Below are positions 44,190-54,464 of a stretch of 64,000 nucleotides of DNA, piece after piece (the stretch's first letter is position 1; each line of letters begins with the position of its first letter). Under the pieces are notes generated by a model. It was not told the origin of the DNA. It saw only the letters and a program-made list of their open reading frames with translations, and ran no database searches. A program made the position numbers and the translations under genes. The DNA lies in contig OY759216.1 in the NCBI GenBank assembly GCA_963662175.1, forward strand, positions 38,085,087-38,149,086. Reading direction: 5' to 3'. The stretch comes from Aradus depressus. Lineage: Eukaryota; Arthropoda; Insecta; Hemiptera; Aradidae.

Positions 44190-44600
44190 GACGTCGAGGC
44201 AAGTTTTTGTTATGTAAGATTCATGGTTTTAGTTCCTAATTCGACGTTGACTTTTACCGGAATTTCGTTTTCCGTCCCCATTATTTCAACAAATTATAAA
44301 AAAAAAATTGCTGTCTGTGTGTATGTATGATCACGATAACTGCCGATAAAACGAATGTATCTACACGAAATTTTATATGTGCAGCCAGAACCCCATAAGG
44401 AGGAATCTATTGATTTTCAGATTCCAAATGGAAGGAGGAATTTGGGGGTAGCTTAACCCAAAAACTAATAACTACCGTTGTAATCAATGTATTGACATGA
44501 AATTTCGAATGTTAATTCAAAACTCCATAAGGACGCTTTTTAATTTTCAGCGGAATCGGCCGAAGAGAAGAGGGGTATCAGGGGGAGGAATAAACTTAAT
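44190..44600 (+). repeat. HINE-like repeat, 5' two-thirds
   Basis: 5' block remnants at 44212, then modules with 'aaacgaatgtatctacacg' and 'tgtaatcaatgtattgacatg' about 125 bp apart. The 3' end is lost. Confidence 0.65.
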
Positions 44601-44861
44601 AAGTCCATAGCTATAATCGTTTCTGAGTAGAGCGCTCATAATAAAGTTCTTATCACAGACGTCATCGCGAAACTGATTAGTTATTCGAGGGACTTTGAAA
44701 CTTGAAAATCTGTTGCAATCTCGATCTCAGATTTTCGCATGAAACTTCCTTGAACTATAGTATGAAAGTAAAAATATATGGAATTTATTTAATAAATTTG
44801 CAACGGGTAACAAAATGTCTTGCTTATCAGAACTATAACTTTGTTGGTTGATCCTAGACAT

Positions 44862-45101
44862 TTATTCCGGTCTCCCCCTTTTCCCTGTTTTCTTCATTGC
44901 TTCCATTTGAATTTTCTGGAAAGTTGAAAGTTCTTCCATGTTTCCTCCAAGTAGCCAAGGACCCCTGGAAGTAGGACTTTGTCTGGTTGGAGAAAGCTGC
45001 TTTGTCTCTTCCCTCATTTGGCGTCCTTCCAAAACTTCAATTCCAATCAGTTTCAAGAAACTTTTTGACATGAATTTCCCTCTTGTTTCGCTTTTCTTAA
45101 G
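44862..45101 (-). other. Unrecognised 80-codon open frame
   Basis: The frame is balanced in composition and unusually GC-rich for the window. It reads SKSFLKLIGIEVLEGRQMRE, SRGPWLLGGN and ends KKTGKRGRPE. 'KSFLKxIGxxxLEGRQMRE' weakly recalls the C-terminal part of piggyBac-type transposases, but I cannot confirm this. No Cys-rich domain follows. Confidence 0.2.
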
Positions 45102-45164
45102 GAATCAAACTGAAAGTTACTCAATTTCAGAGAAAATGTTGTTTCTTATTGTTTTGTTTGCTTT

Positions 45165-45360
45165 TGGATGGGCATACTGAATGTTTGTTTCATGACAACC
45201 CATATTACGTAGCTTTCCTTAACGAAGTGAGACAAATTATTTCTGTAAACTGTGAATTCAAAAACCGAACCGGAGTCAAGCCTTGTAACATTATAGAGAG
45301 ATACACAAACGTCCACGCCAAACTCGCCATTCACGCCAATCCTCTCATTTAGGAGGATAA
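45165..45360 (+). pseudogene. Jockey-type LINE C-terminal fragment
   Basis: AFLNEVRQ and YTNVHAKLAIHANPLI correspond to FLHEVRQ and YTNLHNKFTSHPNTLV in the LINE at 20051. About 22 extra residues separate them here. Truncated on both sides. Confidence 0.45.
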
Positions 45361-45888
45361 ATAAAAAATTATTATCTTAATTGTAATTAAATTTAAAAAC
45401 GTATTTCTACTGTATTATTATGTTTGTGTTCATATTTTCAAGTATTTATTTTGTCAGACTCTAAGAGTTAATACCTGTTTGTGTATCTTAATATATAAGT
45501 TATCTTTATCTATGCATTGTTATGCCTTATCCTATTACCATGTTATGGTTAACGGAAATAAATATTATTATCATATATTTGGTTGGGACGTTGACCATTG
45601 GTCTTACAACGAGAAGAGAATGGGATCTATTCTATTCTGTTGTAATTGTGTTTCTGTTGGTTGGGTTGATCTAATCAGTGAGCTACAGGGTTGAGTTGAG
45701 TGAGGATGTAACAAGCTGGGTTGGATGCAGCCAAGGCACAAGATGATTGTGTATTCAAACGGGACAGTCTTCTTATAATTCTCATGTTCCTACAGAGGTT
45801 GTGTCGTTCACATCACCTCAGGTTCTCCCTGTCTCTCTCTCTCTCAACTCAACTGTTGTCACCATTGACATTTGTGTTCAGTGATGGC
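45361..45888. other. Unassigned
   Basis: AT-rich, with a CT microsatellite at about 45831-45845. Confidence 0.4.
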
Positions 45889-45983
45889 TTATAGACATAT
45901 CTTATAGGCACAGGATGTACCTAAAATGACGTGCCTTTGGGGACATCCTCAGTAGTTCCTTCCGTCCACTGAGCATCCCTTCA
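45889..45983 (+). repeat. Direct repeat left of PLE (95 bp)
   Basis: About 94% identical to 46879-46974. Both contain 'ataggcacaggatgtaccta' and 'tccactgagcatcccttca'. Either a very long TSD or a pre-existing duplicated unit. Confidence 0.85.
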
Positions 45984-46759
45984 GACGGGTTATATACCTG
46001 GTAGACCATATATTGAAGAAAAAGACAGAGGAGAAAATGGTAACTTCAGTGTATGGAGGGTGTAGCCAAACTAAGGAGAGGGATGACGGGGGTGGCTGGT
46101 GTGTTCTGCCGTACCTCCCCAGACTCTCTGAGAAATTATCTCGGATAATAAATAGAGATGATGTGAATGTGGGTTTCAAAAGTAGGACTTCTCTTAAGGG
46201 GATGCTCTCAAGAACCAAAGATCTTGTGGACCTCCCTGACAAATCCGGCGTGTATAGGATCAATTGTAAAGATTGTGAATGTTTTTATCTTGGGCAGACA
46301 GGCCGGAAGCTGAGGACTAGAGTGAGGGAGCATTTGAGGAGGGGCGACTCTGAATTTTTCCAACACCTTCAAAACACAGGACATGAGGCCGGTTCAGTCT
46401 CGTTACTGCATCATATCCAAAAAAGTAGAAAGATGGATACATTGAAAAGTATAGAAATCAAATTGGAAAGGAGGAAGAGAGAGTCCCCCCTCCTCAACTC
46501 TAGAGAGGGGATGGGAGGTTTGTCCAGTCTCACGTACACCGTTCTCCCAGTTGTGACTCAGATGGTGGACAGGGATAACTCGTCTGTCCCCATCCATGAC
46601 ATTTACATTGTTAATGTTTTAGATTGTTATTTATTTATTTTTATTATATTATTTAGTTCTATTCAAAATTTTTTAATTTTTTATCAGGTATGTTTAATTA
46701 AAAATTGTGTTTTCTATTTAATTATTTATCTTTGCTATTTATATTACATATTACATTAA
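45984..46759 (+). CDS. Penelope-like element ORF, 3' part with GIY-YIG endonuclease (5'-truncated)
   Basis: The frame is open from the truncation point and codes about 258 residues. The RT-EN linker is legible (VIYLVDHILKKKTEEKM, LPYLPRLSEKLSRII, VGFKSRTSLKGML). It is followed by the GIY-YIG nuclease: GVYRINCKDCECFYLGQTGR, with GVY and YLG for GIY and YIG, the catalytic Arg in GRKLRTRVREH, then FFQHLQNTGHE. GIY-YIG endonucleases nick target DNA for PLE retrotransposition. The RT domain is missing, so this copy cannot move alone. The last 50 residues are hydrophobic and probably read through the 3' UTR. No stop interrupts the domain, so the copy is fairly young. A hammerhead follows 15 bp after the stop. 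Confidence 0.85.
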
Positions 46760-46773
46760 GGATGGTTTCTTTT

Positions 46774-46825
46774 GTAGACTGCCTGATGATGAGGGAAACC
46801 TCGAAAGCCGGCTAGCTATTACTAC
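46774..46825 (+). ncRNA. Hammerhead ribozyme of the PLE
   Basis: All conserved positions fit: CTGATGA (46783-46789), stem II GAGG/CCTC with a GAAA loop, GAAA (46803-46806), and a short stem III from AGCC/GGCT. Predicted cleavage follows A46814. Stem I pairs GC with GC next to the core and GTAG (46774) with CTAC (46822-46825) around an internal loop. A single T separates CTGATGA from stem II. PLE-borne minimal type I hammerheads are known; activity here is inferred. Confidence 0.8.
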
Positions 46826-46878
46826 CAATAAAAATCTGTGAGAGGTCAGACTATCTTATATTTGACATCCTGTGAAGG

Positions 46879-46974
46879 TTATAGACAAGTTTTATAGGCA
46901 CAGGATGTACCTAAGATGACATGCCTTTGGGGACATCCTTCAGTAGTTCCTTCCGTCCACTGAGCATCCCTTCA
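46879..46974 (+). repeat. Direct repeat right of PLE (96 bp)
   Basis: Partner of 45889-45983; six differences including one indel. Confidence 0.85.
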
Positions 46975-47064
46975 AGTTTAGATGGACCCGACCAATCTCA
47001 GTTCGACAAGTTTCAGTAACCTAGCTTTATTTGTTTTCCAGATATCGATGGGGACAGACAGACC

Positions 47065-47297
47065 GAAAAAATCACCAAACTTCCCCAGCACGAATTAATC
47101 AACTACGTTTCAGCTATCCCTCTAGAACTTCCTGATTCGCTGATCTAAACAAATAGGTGTCAGTAGGGACTTCTGAATCTTCATACTAAATTGACAACCC
47201 CTTCCTCTTGAGCCTAATCGGCTGAAAAATGTTATATGTCGCCCTTATGGTGTTTTGGATGTGCATATAAAATTTCGTGTTGATACATACATTCTAT
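47065..47297 (-). repeat. HINE-like repeat, 3' half
   Basis: ACTTCCCCAGCACGAATTAA starts it. Two module pieces follow ('ctgaaaaatgttatatgtcgcc'). Confidence 0.65.
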
Positions 47298-47492
47298 GCT
47301 GGAAATGGGCCCCACTCTGCTGTGGTAGCACTAAATTTTACCCACCCAGGTTTGGTTAGGTACGTAGAAAATCGCACAGGCTTGAGACCATCTCTTAACG
47401 TGCTAAGAGCCTCGGCCGAGCTTCGAATCTGCGATTTTGAGTACAATAGGCAAGAACGGTACGTCTGAGCTAACAGCTCTCTCCTCAGTGAT
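47298..47492 (-). repeat. SINE-A, decayed
   Basis: 'gggccccactctgctgtgg', 'tcgcacaggcttgagacc', box B remnant CTTCGAATCTGCG on plus, and 'gagctaacagctctctc' at the head. Confidence 0.75.
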
Positions 47493-47837
47493 GGGCTACT
47501 TGGTGGCGCTACTCTGCATTCCTCCTGTCAGCATATCACTTCTGGTTTCTTGGTAATCCTGTATCTACAATCTGACATGTCTAGCTGTCCTTATCATGTC
47601 ACCACCTCACTTGCCTTGCCTCTCTCCTTCTCAACTCACTCTAGCCAGTTATGATAGTAGCTACAAGAATCTGGAACTTATAAAAACGTCTTATGGGACG
47701 CATATGTCATGCATTGTAGTCAACAATTTTTCTAACTCCTCGGGCTGCGTCGGTCACCAAAATATAATTTTCAAATGGACAATAAGTAGTTAGTAATTAT
47801 TCATAATTATTATAATTTAACTATTGAATAAAATAAA
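47493..47837. other. Unassigned
   Basis: Nothing recognised. Confidence 0.4.
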
Positions 47838-48440
47838 AAAGGTGTGGAAATATACTATCGGTATAGACCAACTGTGGATATATTTGAAAACGAGGAAATA
47901 ACAAGAAAACAAAATAGAATAAAATATAAAATTATAAAAAGTGCTATGAAATCAATATAACATAACATGAATGTGCAATTCTTCCACTCAGACATAATAT
48001 ACTATAGTGATATTTAACATTTTTGCAGAGAGATTGTGAAACACTCAATAAATTATAAAGAAAACACAAATGTCTTTTAATATAGTCTATTTCACAAGAT
48101 ATATAAAATATATGGGAGTACGTTCTGTATTGCTACCATCTTCAGCCACGACTTAACAAATACTGATCGTATTTGTTAAGTCGTGGCTGAAGATGGTAGC
48201 AATATCGAATGTACTCCCATATATTTTATATATCTTGTGAAATAGACAATATTAAAAAACATTCGTGTTTTCTTTATAATTTATAATATACTATATGTTA
48301 GTAACTATATACTGCACATTCATGTTATGTTGATTTCATAGAACTTTTTATCATTTTATATTTTATAATATTTTGGTTTCTTGTTATTTTCGCGTTTTCA
48401 AATATATCCACAGTTGGTCTATACTCTATACTATAGCTCA
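47838..48440. repeat. PLE foldback, arms about 290 bp
   Basis: 'agaccaactgtggatatatt' on the left is mirrored by 'aatatatccacagttggtct' on the right. The innermost arms (about 48063-48265) are nearly perfect around the centre TGATC. Each arm carries a subfamily-4 ribozyme remnant (CTGAAGATGGTAGCAATA), one on each strand, with the GAAA mutated in both. Confidence 0.8.
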
Positions 48441-48545
48441 TATCTCCAATGTAGTTGAACCTTGTCCTGACGATGGCGTAAGCCAAAACCGGTACACATT
48501 TATGAATTTATATGTGGAATTATGATAGACAACATAAGTGTTCAA
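48441..48545 (+). mobile_element. PLE tail with decayed hammerhead
   Basis: CCTGACGATGGCGTAAGCC, then AAAACCGGTACAC (core 48467-48494): stem II GGC/GCC with loop GTAA. The base before AAA is C instead of G. The tail 'tggaattatgatagacaa' follows. Confidence 0.55.
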
Positions 48546-49057
48546 TAAAAAAGTGCTTTATTTATCACCTTTTTAATTTTATTTATATACGGGTATCGTA
48601 TATGTATATATACATATATAAAGTATATACGACATATTTCACCTTTTTAATTTTATTTATTAGTATTTCCACTATTTCCGACACAAAAAATGTATTCGGA
48701 CATTTAACTATTGGATGGGAACCTATAGAGATCCGTTGAATCATATCGCTTTTGTGTAATAATAATGAATTAGATACTGAAGAATGTTGACTAATTTGTG
48801 ACGCCATATAAATGTTACAGGCACTAACTAAACATTTGTTTGTATATTGGAAGGTGTGGTTATTGTTTGTATTCAAGGTCAGAGTTGTTACCTTCAGGAA
48901 GGTCGTCAATGTGTAAAAACTATCATTGTAGATAATGTTGTATTAAACCTTTTTGTGTGCATGAGTCACAAAAACAAGCTAACCTATGTGTGTATATGAT
49001 CGACATAGAAACATCTATATCACGTTTGATATAGAATAAAGTTATTAAATTAAAGTT
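48546..49057. other. Unassigned AT-rich DNA
   Basis: Contains a short 'tatgtatatatacatata' palindrome near 48601. Confidence 0.4.
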
Positions 49058-49262
49058 ACTTATTGAGCATGCCGTCCTTCGGATGGGACGTAAAGCGATG
49101 GTCTCGAGCATGTACGATGTCAGGTACACTCTTTAAAAGACCCCTACCCTATGTGAATAAACCTAAGTAGGCAACATTTAGGACTCCCACCAGAGTGAGC
49201 TCTGGTAGTAGGCGATATGACCTCGTTGTTAAAGCCCGGGCATGAGGTACAGTAATTAAAAA
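49058..49262 (+). repeat. SINE-A, head missing
   Basis: TTGAGCATGCCGTCCTTCGG to AAAGCCCGGGCATGAGG, with a 25-bp deletion in the CCACCAGAGTGA region. Confidence 0.85.
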
Positions 49263-49900
49263 TAAAGTTACGTCACTTTAGCAAGAGAAAATTGGCTAAT
49301 AATTCTTGGTTTTCTATTTTACTTCCATTTTTATGGTTTGACAAAAATAAATGTCTATTATTATTATTATTATGGGGGACAGTCATGAGATGTAGCATAA
49401 ATATATTCGAAAATCCTTCTACGTTCCCTTATGCCCTGCAATTGTACAACAATCTTTGACACAATATTTGTCCATATCGTCCCAATCCGACATTCTAAAC
49501 GTTGGCCTCGAGACCTGTGAATTATGAAATTGAGGGTGTAAAAATTCCCTTTCTCCCATCAACTGTGTCTTCATTATTTTTCTTCTTCGCTTATTCTTAA
49601 CATATTCCTTCACATATCTTCTATGTACATACTGTGGAATAAATTAATAAATAAACAGGACGAATTGATGGGGAGAAAATGTGACTTTGACATTTTTAAC
49701 AAATGTTAATATTGACATTAGAACAGAGAAAGGAGTGTAGTCTGAACACAGATGTACAAAGCAAATAAATAAATAAAATCCTTATCAATGGAGATACAAC
49801 GTCCTTAGCTATCACACTGCAGTACAGTCAGCACCCAGCTTGCGGTCTTTGTCGTTTTGCTACGAACTGTACTGATATTTATCTGATAAGGGTGTTTAAA
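49263..49900. other. Unassigned
   Basis: The minus frame at 49419-49613 is lysine-rich at its N-terminus and unassigned. A TTA microsatellite lies at 49357-49372. Confidence 0.35.
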
Positions 49901-50160
49901 AAATTTGTGAATTTCTTGAAAGAAAACTATACAACTTCTAAGTTGAGGAACGCGGACATATTGTGGAAACTTGTAATATTTAAATAAAACAAACATTTGA
50001 AGGGTCGCTCTCTGCAAACTAACTTTGTTCATAACTAGACCTGACGATGGTGTGAGGCCGAAACCGGTAGTTTTATTTTTATAAATATCTTTAGTGGAAT
50101 AGACAATATTTCAAAAAATAAGTTTGTTTTATTTAAGAAAACTATACTTTTCATGCCACA
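49901..50160 (+). mobile_element. PLE segment with tail
   Basis: 'aacttctaagttgaggaacg' and 'gcggacatattgtggaaac' match 56440-56475 and 60785-60825 in inverted or direct form. The ribozyme is at 50036-50075, followed by 'tagtggaatagacaatattt'. Confidence 0.6.
50036..50075 (+). ncRNA. Hammerhead-like ribozyme (CTGACGA type)
   Basis: CTGACGA at 50041, then stem II closing with GG/CC, GAAA at 50060-50063 and CCGGTA. Stem I pairs AGAC with GTTT (one wobble). The stem III loop is minimal. Confidence 0.5.
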
Positions 50161-50329
50161 ACATTTCACTTTATTTCAATCTCTCAAGACATCCATCTTG
50201 GCTAACCATCAAAACAACTTTGACAATAAAACTTAAAATGCACAATAAAACCACTAAAATATACACAGTTTGCTAGGTAGTCATTCTAGCAAACTTACCA
50301 TGACAACATAGCAAACTTAAATGTCACTT

Positions 50330-50475
50330 TTGAACTTAGTGCTGACGTTGACGTAAGCCGAAACAGATATACTTTATGTATACATTTTTGTGGAATTAGA
50401 CAATACAAAAGTTAAGCAAATTCATTGTTTTTATTTATTTTTTTAGCTTTCCACTATATCGACAAAGATCGCAGA
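50330..50475 (+). mobile_element. PLE tail, decayed ribozyme
   Basis: GCTGACGTTGACGTAAGCC, then GAAACAGATATAC. The conserved A after CTGACG is T. The flanks ('cgacaaagatcgcagaaatg') match the inverted copy at 55180-55215. Confidence 0.55.
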
Positions 50476-50614
50476 AATGTATTCTAAAAACAACTCCATC
50501 CTTATAGTGTACCCCCGCCATGGCCGTAACCTATCACTATTAAAAAAATAATAATAACTTATTCATTATAAAATATGTAAATAGCAAATTAAACTAATTA
50601 TATCTAAAAATATT

Positions 50615-50948
50615 TGGTAGCTCAGTGGTATGCGTGCTTGCCTTCTGAGCTCAAGGTCGTGGGTTCGTAACCCGACCGAGGCCCTTAGTTTATTTTATCT
50701 GGGAGGTAAAATAAACTTAAGCACGCCGTACTTCGCATGGGACGTTAAGCGATGGTCCCGAGCCTGTACGATGTCAGGTACTCGTTAAAGACCCCTACCC
50801 TAGGTGAATAAAAATTTAGGGTAGGCAAAATTTAAGACTCCCACAGTAGAGTCGGGCTCATGTCCACCAGAGTGACGAAAGAGCGCTCTGGTAGTAGGCG
50901 ATATGACCTCGTTGTTAAAGCCCGGGCATGAGTCATAAAACCTAACCC
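50615..50948 (+). repeat. SINE-A, near full length with 12-bp TSD
   Basis: It begins inside box A (TGGTAGCTCAGTGG) and ends AAAACCTAACCC. TCTAAAAATATT flanks it at 50603-50614 and 50949-50960. The body is very close to the copies at 1343 and 22794. Confidence 0.92.
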
Positions 50949-50960
50949 TCTAAAAATATT

Positions 50961-51435
50961 AAGAATTAATTAAGTACAAAAATATGTATGCAATTTATTA
51001 TAACTACACTTGAAACAAATTTATAAAACAGTCCCTTTATAAGTAGGAAATCCTGTATTGAGAAACTGAATTTTTTCGCATTGTTCAAAAATAATAAAAC
51101 ATGATATAAAAGTCGTGTTATTTATACTAAGACATTATTTTCATACTCAACTTTCATTTTTATTTTCTTGGCAGAGTTCCTTCACATAAATAATATGTAA
51201 TATATAATAGGGTATATTATACCCTACATGAACTGTGGAAATTACTTTTGTTTTATATTTTCATTACTAATATAATTTTTTTTACTCATTTATTTTATTT
51301 CTATCGGTTTATTTATTATTATTATTAATTTTTATTATTTGTGTTCTTTTTCTTTCTTTTCTGTATTTCGTAGATTGTGATCTGAGAAAGGGACGCAATA
51401 ACGTCTTGGAAAAATTATAGAAAATATTTATCATT
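50961..51435 (+). repeat. AT-rich DNA and retroelement tail related to 7250-7510
   Basis: 51150-51430 aligns with 7250-7510 ('ttcatttttattttcttggc'...'gagaaagggacgcaataacg'). No ORF. Confidence 0.35.
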
Positions 51436-51566
51436 TACTCTAGGTGAATAACAACATTTAGGATTCCCATCCATACTAGTCGGGGTCATGTCCACTGATA
51501 ACCATGTCATAGGCGATATGACTACGTAGTTAAAGCCCGGGCATGATTCACAATAACTAACTAATC
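51436..51566 (+). repeat. SINE-A, 3' third
   Basis: 'actctaggtgaataacaac' to 'catgattcacaataactaac', with small deletions. Confidence 0.8.
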
Positions 51567-52185
51567 ACATGTGTGTCCGATTCTATAATTTAATCATTTT
51601 TATCACGTTTCCTATTACCATGTTATGGTTTGACTGTTCGTGCCGTTTAGCAAAGGATGACACACCGGACAAGGTTAGCAGACAGCCATAGTTAGATAAC
51701 CACTTCACCTTTGCTGATTCACTAGTTATAATTTTATGAATTTCCTCTCCTTATTTCTTCACCATATAATTGGTGGCACTACGTAGTGTTGGAGAACACA
51801 TAGATGTCTGGACCTGTGGCTAGTCATTCTACCCTGTCAGCTAGTTGTTGTATTTGCCTACTAAATGCTTTGTTAGTTGAGGACTGTGCTAACAAGACAC
51901 ATTGTTAGTTGGGGCTGACTGACCAAAATGGTGCCAACTTAACTTCACTTCTTCTAACGACTTCTTCCAACTATAGTTGCCTCTATTGTACTTCTCTTAG
52001 CTCTTGGGCAATATGCAAATCAAGTGTCTTTCCGCTACCCGCAAAATCAACTATTTGGTTGTTGGAGTGGATGTGTACCTGTTATATGGACTAAACTGTG
52101 AGATCATTTTATTTCTCCAGATGTACAACATGTAGAGAAATTTTTTATGTCTTCCGACACCCTGCTTTCAAAATACAAAAAAAAA
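51567..52185. other. Unassigned
   Basis: 51909-52094 is open on plus (61 codons). The minus strand is GC-richer but broken by stops. No family recognised. Confidence 0.3.
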
Positions 52186-52189
52186 TGTT

Positions 52190-52430
52190 ATCGCTCAATC
52201 AACATTGTCAGTTGTGACTCAGATGGGGGACAGCACACAACTTGTTAAATACAAAAGATTGAGCAGATTGGTAATCATGCAAAATCCCAGTTTTCAACAG
52301 ATTTTGACAATTTTTGCTGTCTGTCTGTCTGTGATTGGAACATTGTGAGCGCTCTGTCTCAATGAACTTGAAATTAAGATGTCACATTTGCCAACAGTTT
52401 TGATTAGATTTTGAAGAAACTACAAAGTAA
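52190..52430 (+). repeat. PLE scrap and 'ctgtctgtctgtctg' repeat
   Basis: CAGTTGTGACTCAGATGGGG at 52211 matches the PLE at 46551. 52310-52425 resembles 13960-14060. Confidence 0.45.
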
Positions 52431-52499
52431 TGCCGCAAATTTACACCTGCACATGTTCAAAAAAGGGCGGCAATCCATTTAATTCAAGAGCATATCGCA

Positions 52500-52610
52500 C
52501 AGATTGTAAAATAAAATATAGTCTGACCTCACATAGATATTATATATTTGCTAGCCGGCTTTCGAGGTTGCCCTCATCATCAGGCAGTCTACAAAAAAAA
52601 ACCATCATTA
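52500..52610 (-). mobile_element. PLE 3' tail
   Basis: Minus-strand ribozyme followed by 'gtgaggtcagactatatttt', as at 10295 and 46845. Confidence 0.75.
52541..52592 (-). ncRNA. Hammerhead ribozyme, second copy
   Basis: Minus strand: CTGATGA, T, GAGG/CCTC with GCAA loop, GAAA, GCCGGCTA, GC. The core and stems II and III equal the copy at 46774; only the loop differs (GCAA for GAAA). The outer stem I is weaker. Confidence 0.7.
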
Positions 52611-52654
52611 AGCAACAAAGAAACATGTTACAGTCAATAAAATATAATGGCTAT

Positions 52655-53285
52655 GAAGCGTCCAGTCTCACGTACTCCGTTCTGCCAGTTGTGACTAGGG
52701 ATGTGTATCGACCAACAAAACATCGATTAATGACATAGATTATTAGTTTCTACTAATTAATCGATACACGTATTAATTGTTAATTAAATAATCGATTAAT
52801 CGAATGCACAAACAAAAGTTAATACAATCAGTCTATCACAACTCACACATGACAAAACACAAATGATTAGAAATTAGAATTAGAAGTAGAACTATTAGAA
52901 GGTTACGTTTTACTTATCACCAGTTCACCACAGGACTCTGCCTGCTGTGTTGTATCGATAGTCGATACGATAGTCTCCTCCCACTTTTTTAGGCGAGTTG
53001 CACTTCGGATGGATTATAATTAATTCATTTTTCTTTTTTTCTCCTGTTTTTCGGATGAGTTGTAATTTTAATTGAAAATTTAATAATCGTTAAATAATCA
53101 TCGATTATCCGATTAATCAAACACAGATGACATCGATTAAAAAACACCGATTATTTTACCAGAACATTGTTTATTTCGATAAATCGGTTAATCGATACCC
53201 ATCCCTAGTTGTGACTCAGATGGGGGACAGGAATAACATATCTGTCCCCATCATGAAATTTTAAATTGTTAGTTTTTTAGATAGC
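52655..53285 (+). mobile_element. PLE fragment interrupted by a hAT MITE
   Basis: 'ccagtctcacgtactccgtt' to GTTGTGAC, then after the insertion 'tcagatgggggacagg' and 'ctgtccccatcatgaaattt'. It matches 46525-46625 of the intact PLE. Confidence 0.8.
52696..53207. mobile_element. hAT MITE, 512 bp, TIR and 8-bp TSD
   Basis: TIRs TAGGGATGTGTATCGA and TCGATACCCATCCCTA. TSD GTTGTGAC at 52688-52695 and 53208-53215. The interior has repeated 'atcgattaat' motifs and no ORF. Confidence 0.9.
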
Positions 53286-53299
53286 TTTTTATGCACGTT

Positions 53300-53492
53300 T
53301 AAGACAAGCCCGATCCTGTGCGATGTCCGGTACTTGTTAAAGACCCATACTCTAGGTGAATAAACCAAGGTAGGCAAAATTGAGGATTCTCACAGTAGAG
53401 CTACGAGGGAAGGGTCGGGTTCATGTCTACCAGAACGACGAGAGGGCTCCAGTAGTAGCCGATATGACCTCGTAGTTAAAGCCCACTGGCTT
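53300..53492 (+). repeat. SINE-A, head missing
   Basis: 'cccgatcctgtgcgatgtcc' to GATATGACCTCGTAGTTAAA. An insertion of about 10 bp sits beside GGGTCGGGTTCATG. Confidence 0.85.
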
Positions 53493-53953
53493 TCATTCAA
53501 ACTAAAATTGGTCGAATTTGTGACCATCTATTGATCTTCTTGGAGGTAGTTTGACAGAGGTTATAAAAAAATGAAGAGGAAGTTTAAACGTAAAAGGAGG
53601 GGGCGGCGGATAAATATTTAATAAGCTCCCTTCGAAAAGTGTAGACGGGGAGCGGAAGTTGTTGAAAAAATAATGTAAGGGTGGGGAAGAATGGTCGCTT
53701 TAATGGAGGCGGTTCATTAAATGTGCAGCGATCCCCCCTTGGAGGAGCTCGCACATCGTGGTACAGGTTCGTCGAAGAGTTCTGTAGTCGTATCATGTCA
53801 GTCGCTTCATTCGCCTCAGTCTTCAAGGACAGGTGTGTGAATTGAGGTTTGAGATAAGTTATCATCCACCTGAGGCCATAAATTATGAAAATTGCCTAGG
53901 TCTCAAAATAGTCCGGCAGCGTAATTCGATCACCCAAAGGTTTCATACATTTT
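53493..53953. other. Unassigned GC-richer block
   Basis: The minus frame 53865-53584 (93 codons) is Pro-rich; no match known. Confidence 0.3.
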
Positions 53954-53954
53954 T

Positions 53955-54270
53955 TTTTATACTTCCTGCGCTGTACGAAGTATTGGGGAAGTTATGTAAT
54001 CGGTCAGAAATTTGATGATTTTCAATGGAATTTCAAGTTTTCCGAACTAATTGTTGTTTGAACACAATAACTCCCTATAGAATGAATGTATCGACACGAA
54101 ATTTAATATGTATATCCAGAACTTTCTAAGGATTGATACATTTCAGCCAAATCGGCCAAATGGGAGGAGGTTTAACACAAAATCTCCAATAACTGCCGTT
54201 GTAATGAATGAATTGACATGAAATTTCATATGTAAATTCAAAGCTCTTTAAGAACGACTATTTCAAGTTT
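53955..54270 (+). repeat. HINE-like repeat, 5' half
   Basis: TACTTCCTGCGCTGTACGAA, then 'ggggaagttatgtaatcgg', then two modules with phase points at 54084 and 54206 (122 bp). Confidence 0.75.
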
Positions 54271-54464
54271 CTAATTAAATCCAATTTTTTGCTGGAAAAA
54301 CATGTTGATCCCTCGCCATACAAGAGGTTTATGGGGTTTGAGAGACTTGGACTGGAGACAAATGCTCTCTTAGGTTCCGGAAGATGAAAGAATATAAATG
54401 TCGTTTTCAATTTGGGCATTAGCCAAAAAGTCAAACATTCTGTGACTACAATCCATTATACTAC

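Noticed and set aside
51909..52094. Possible antisense retrotransposon RT
   Set aside because: The minus strand is broken by stops and I could not find RT motifs.
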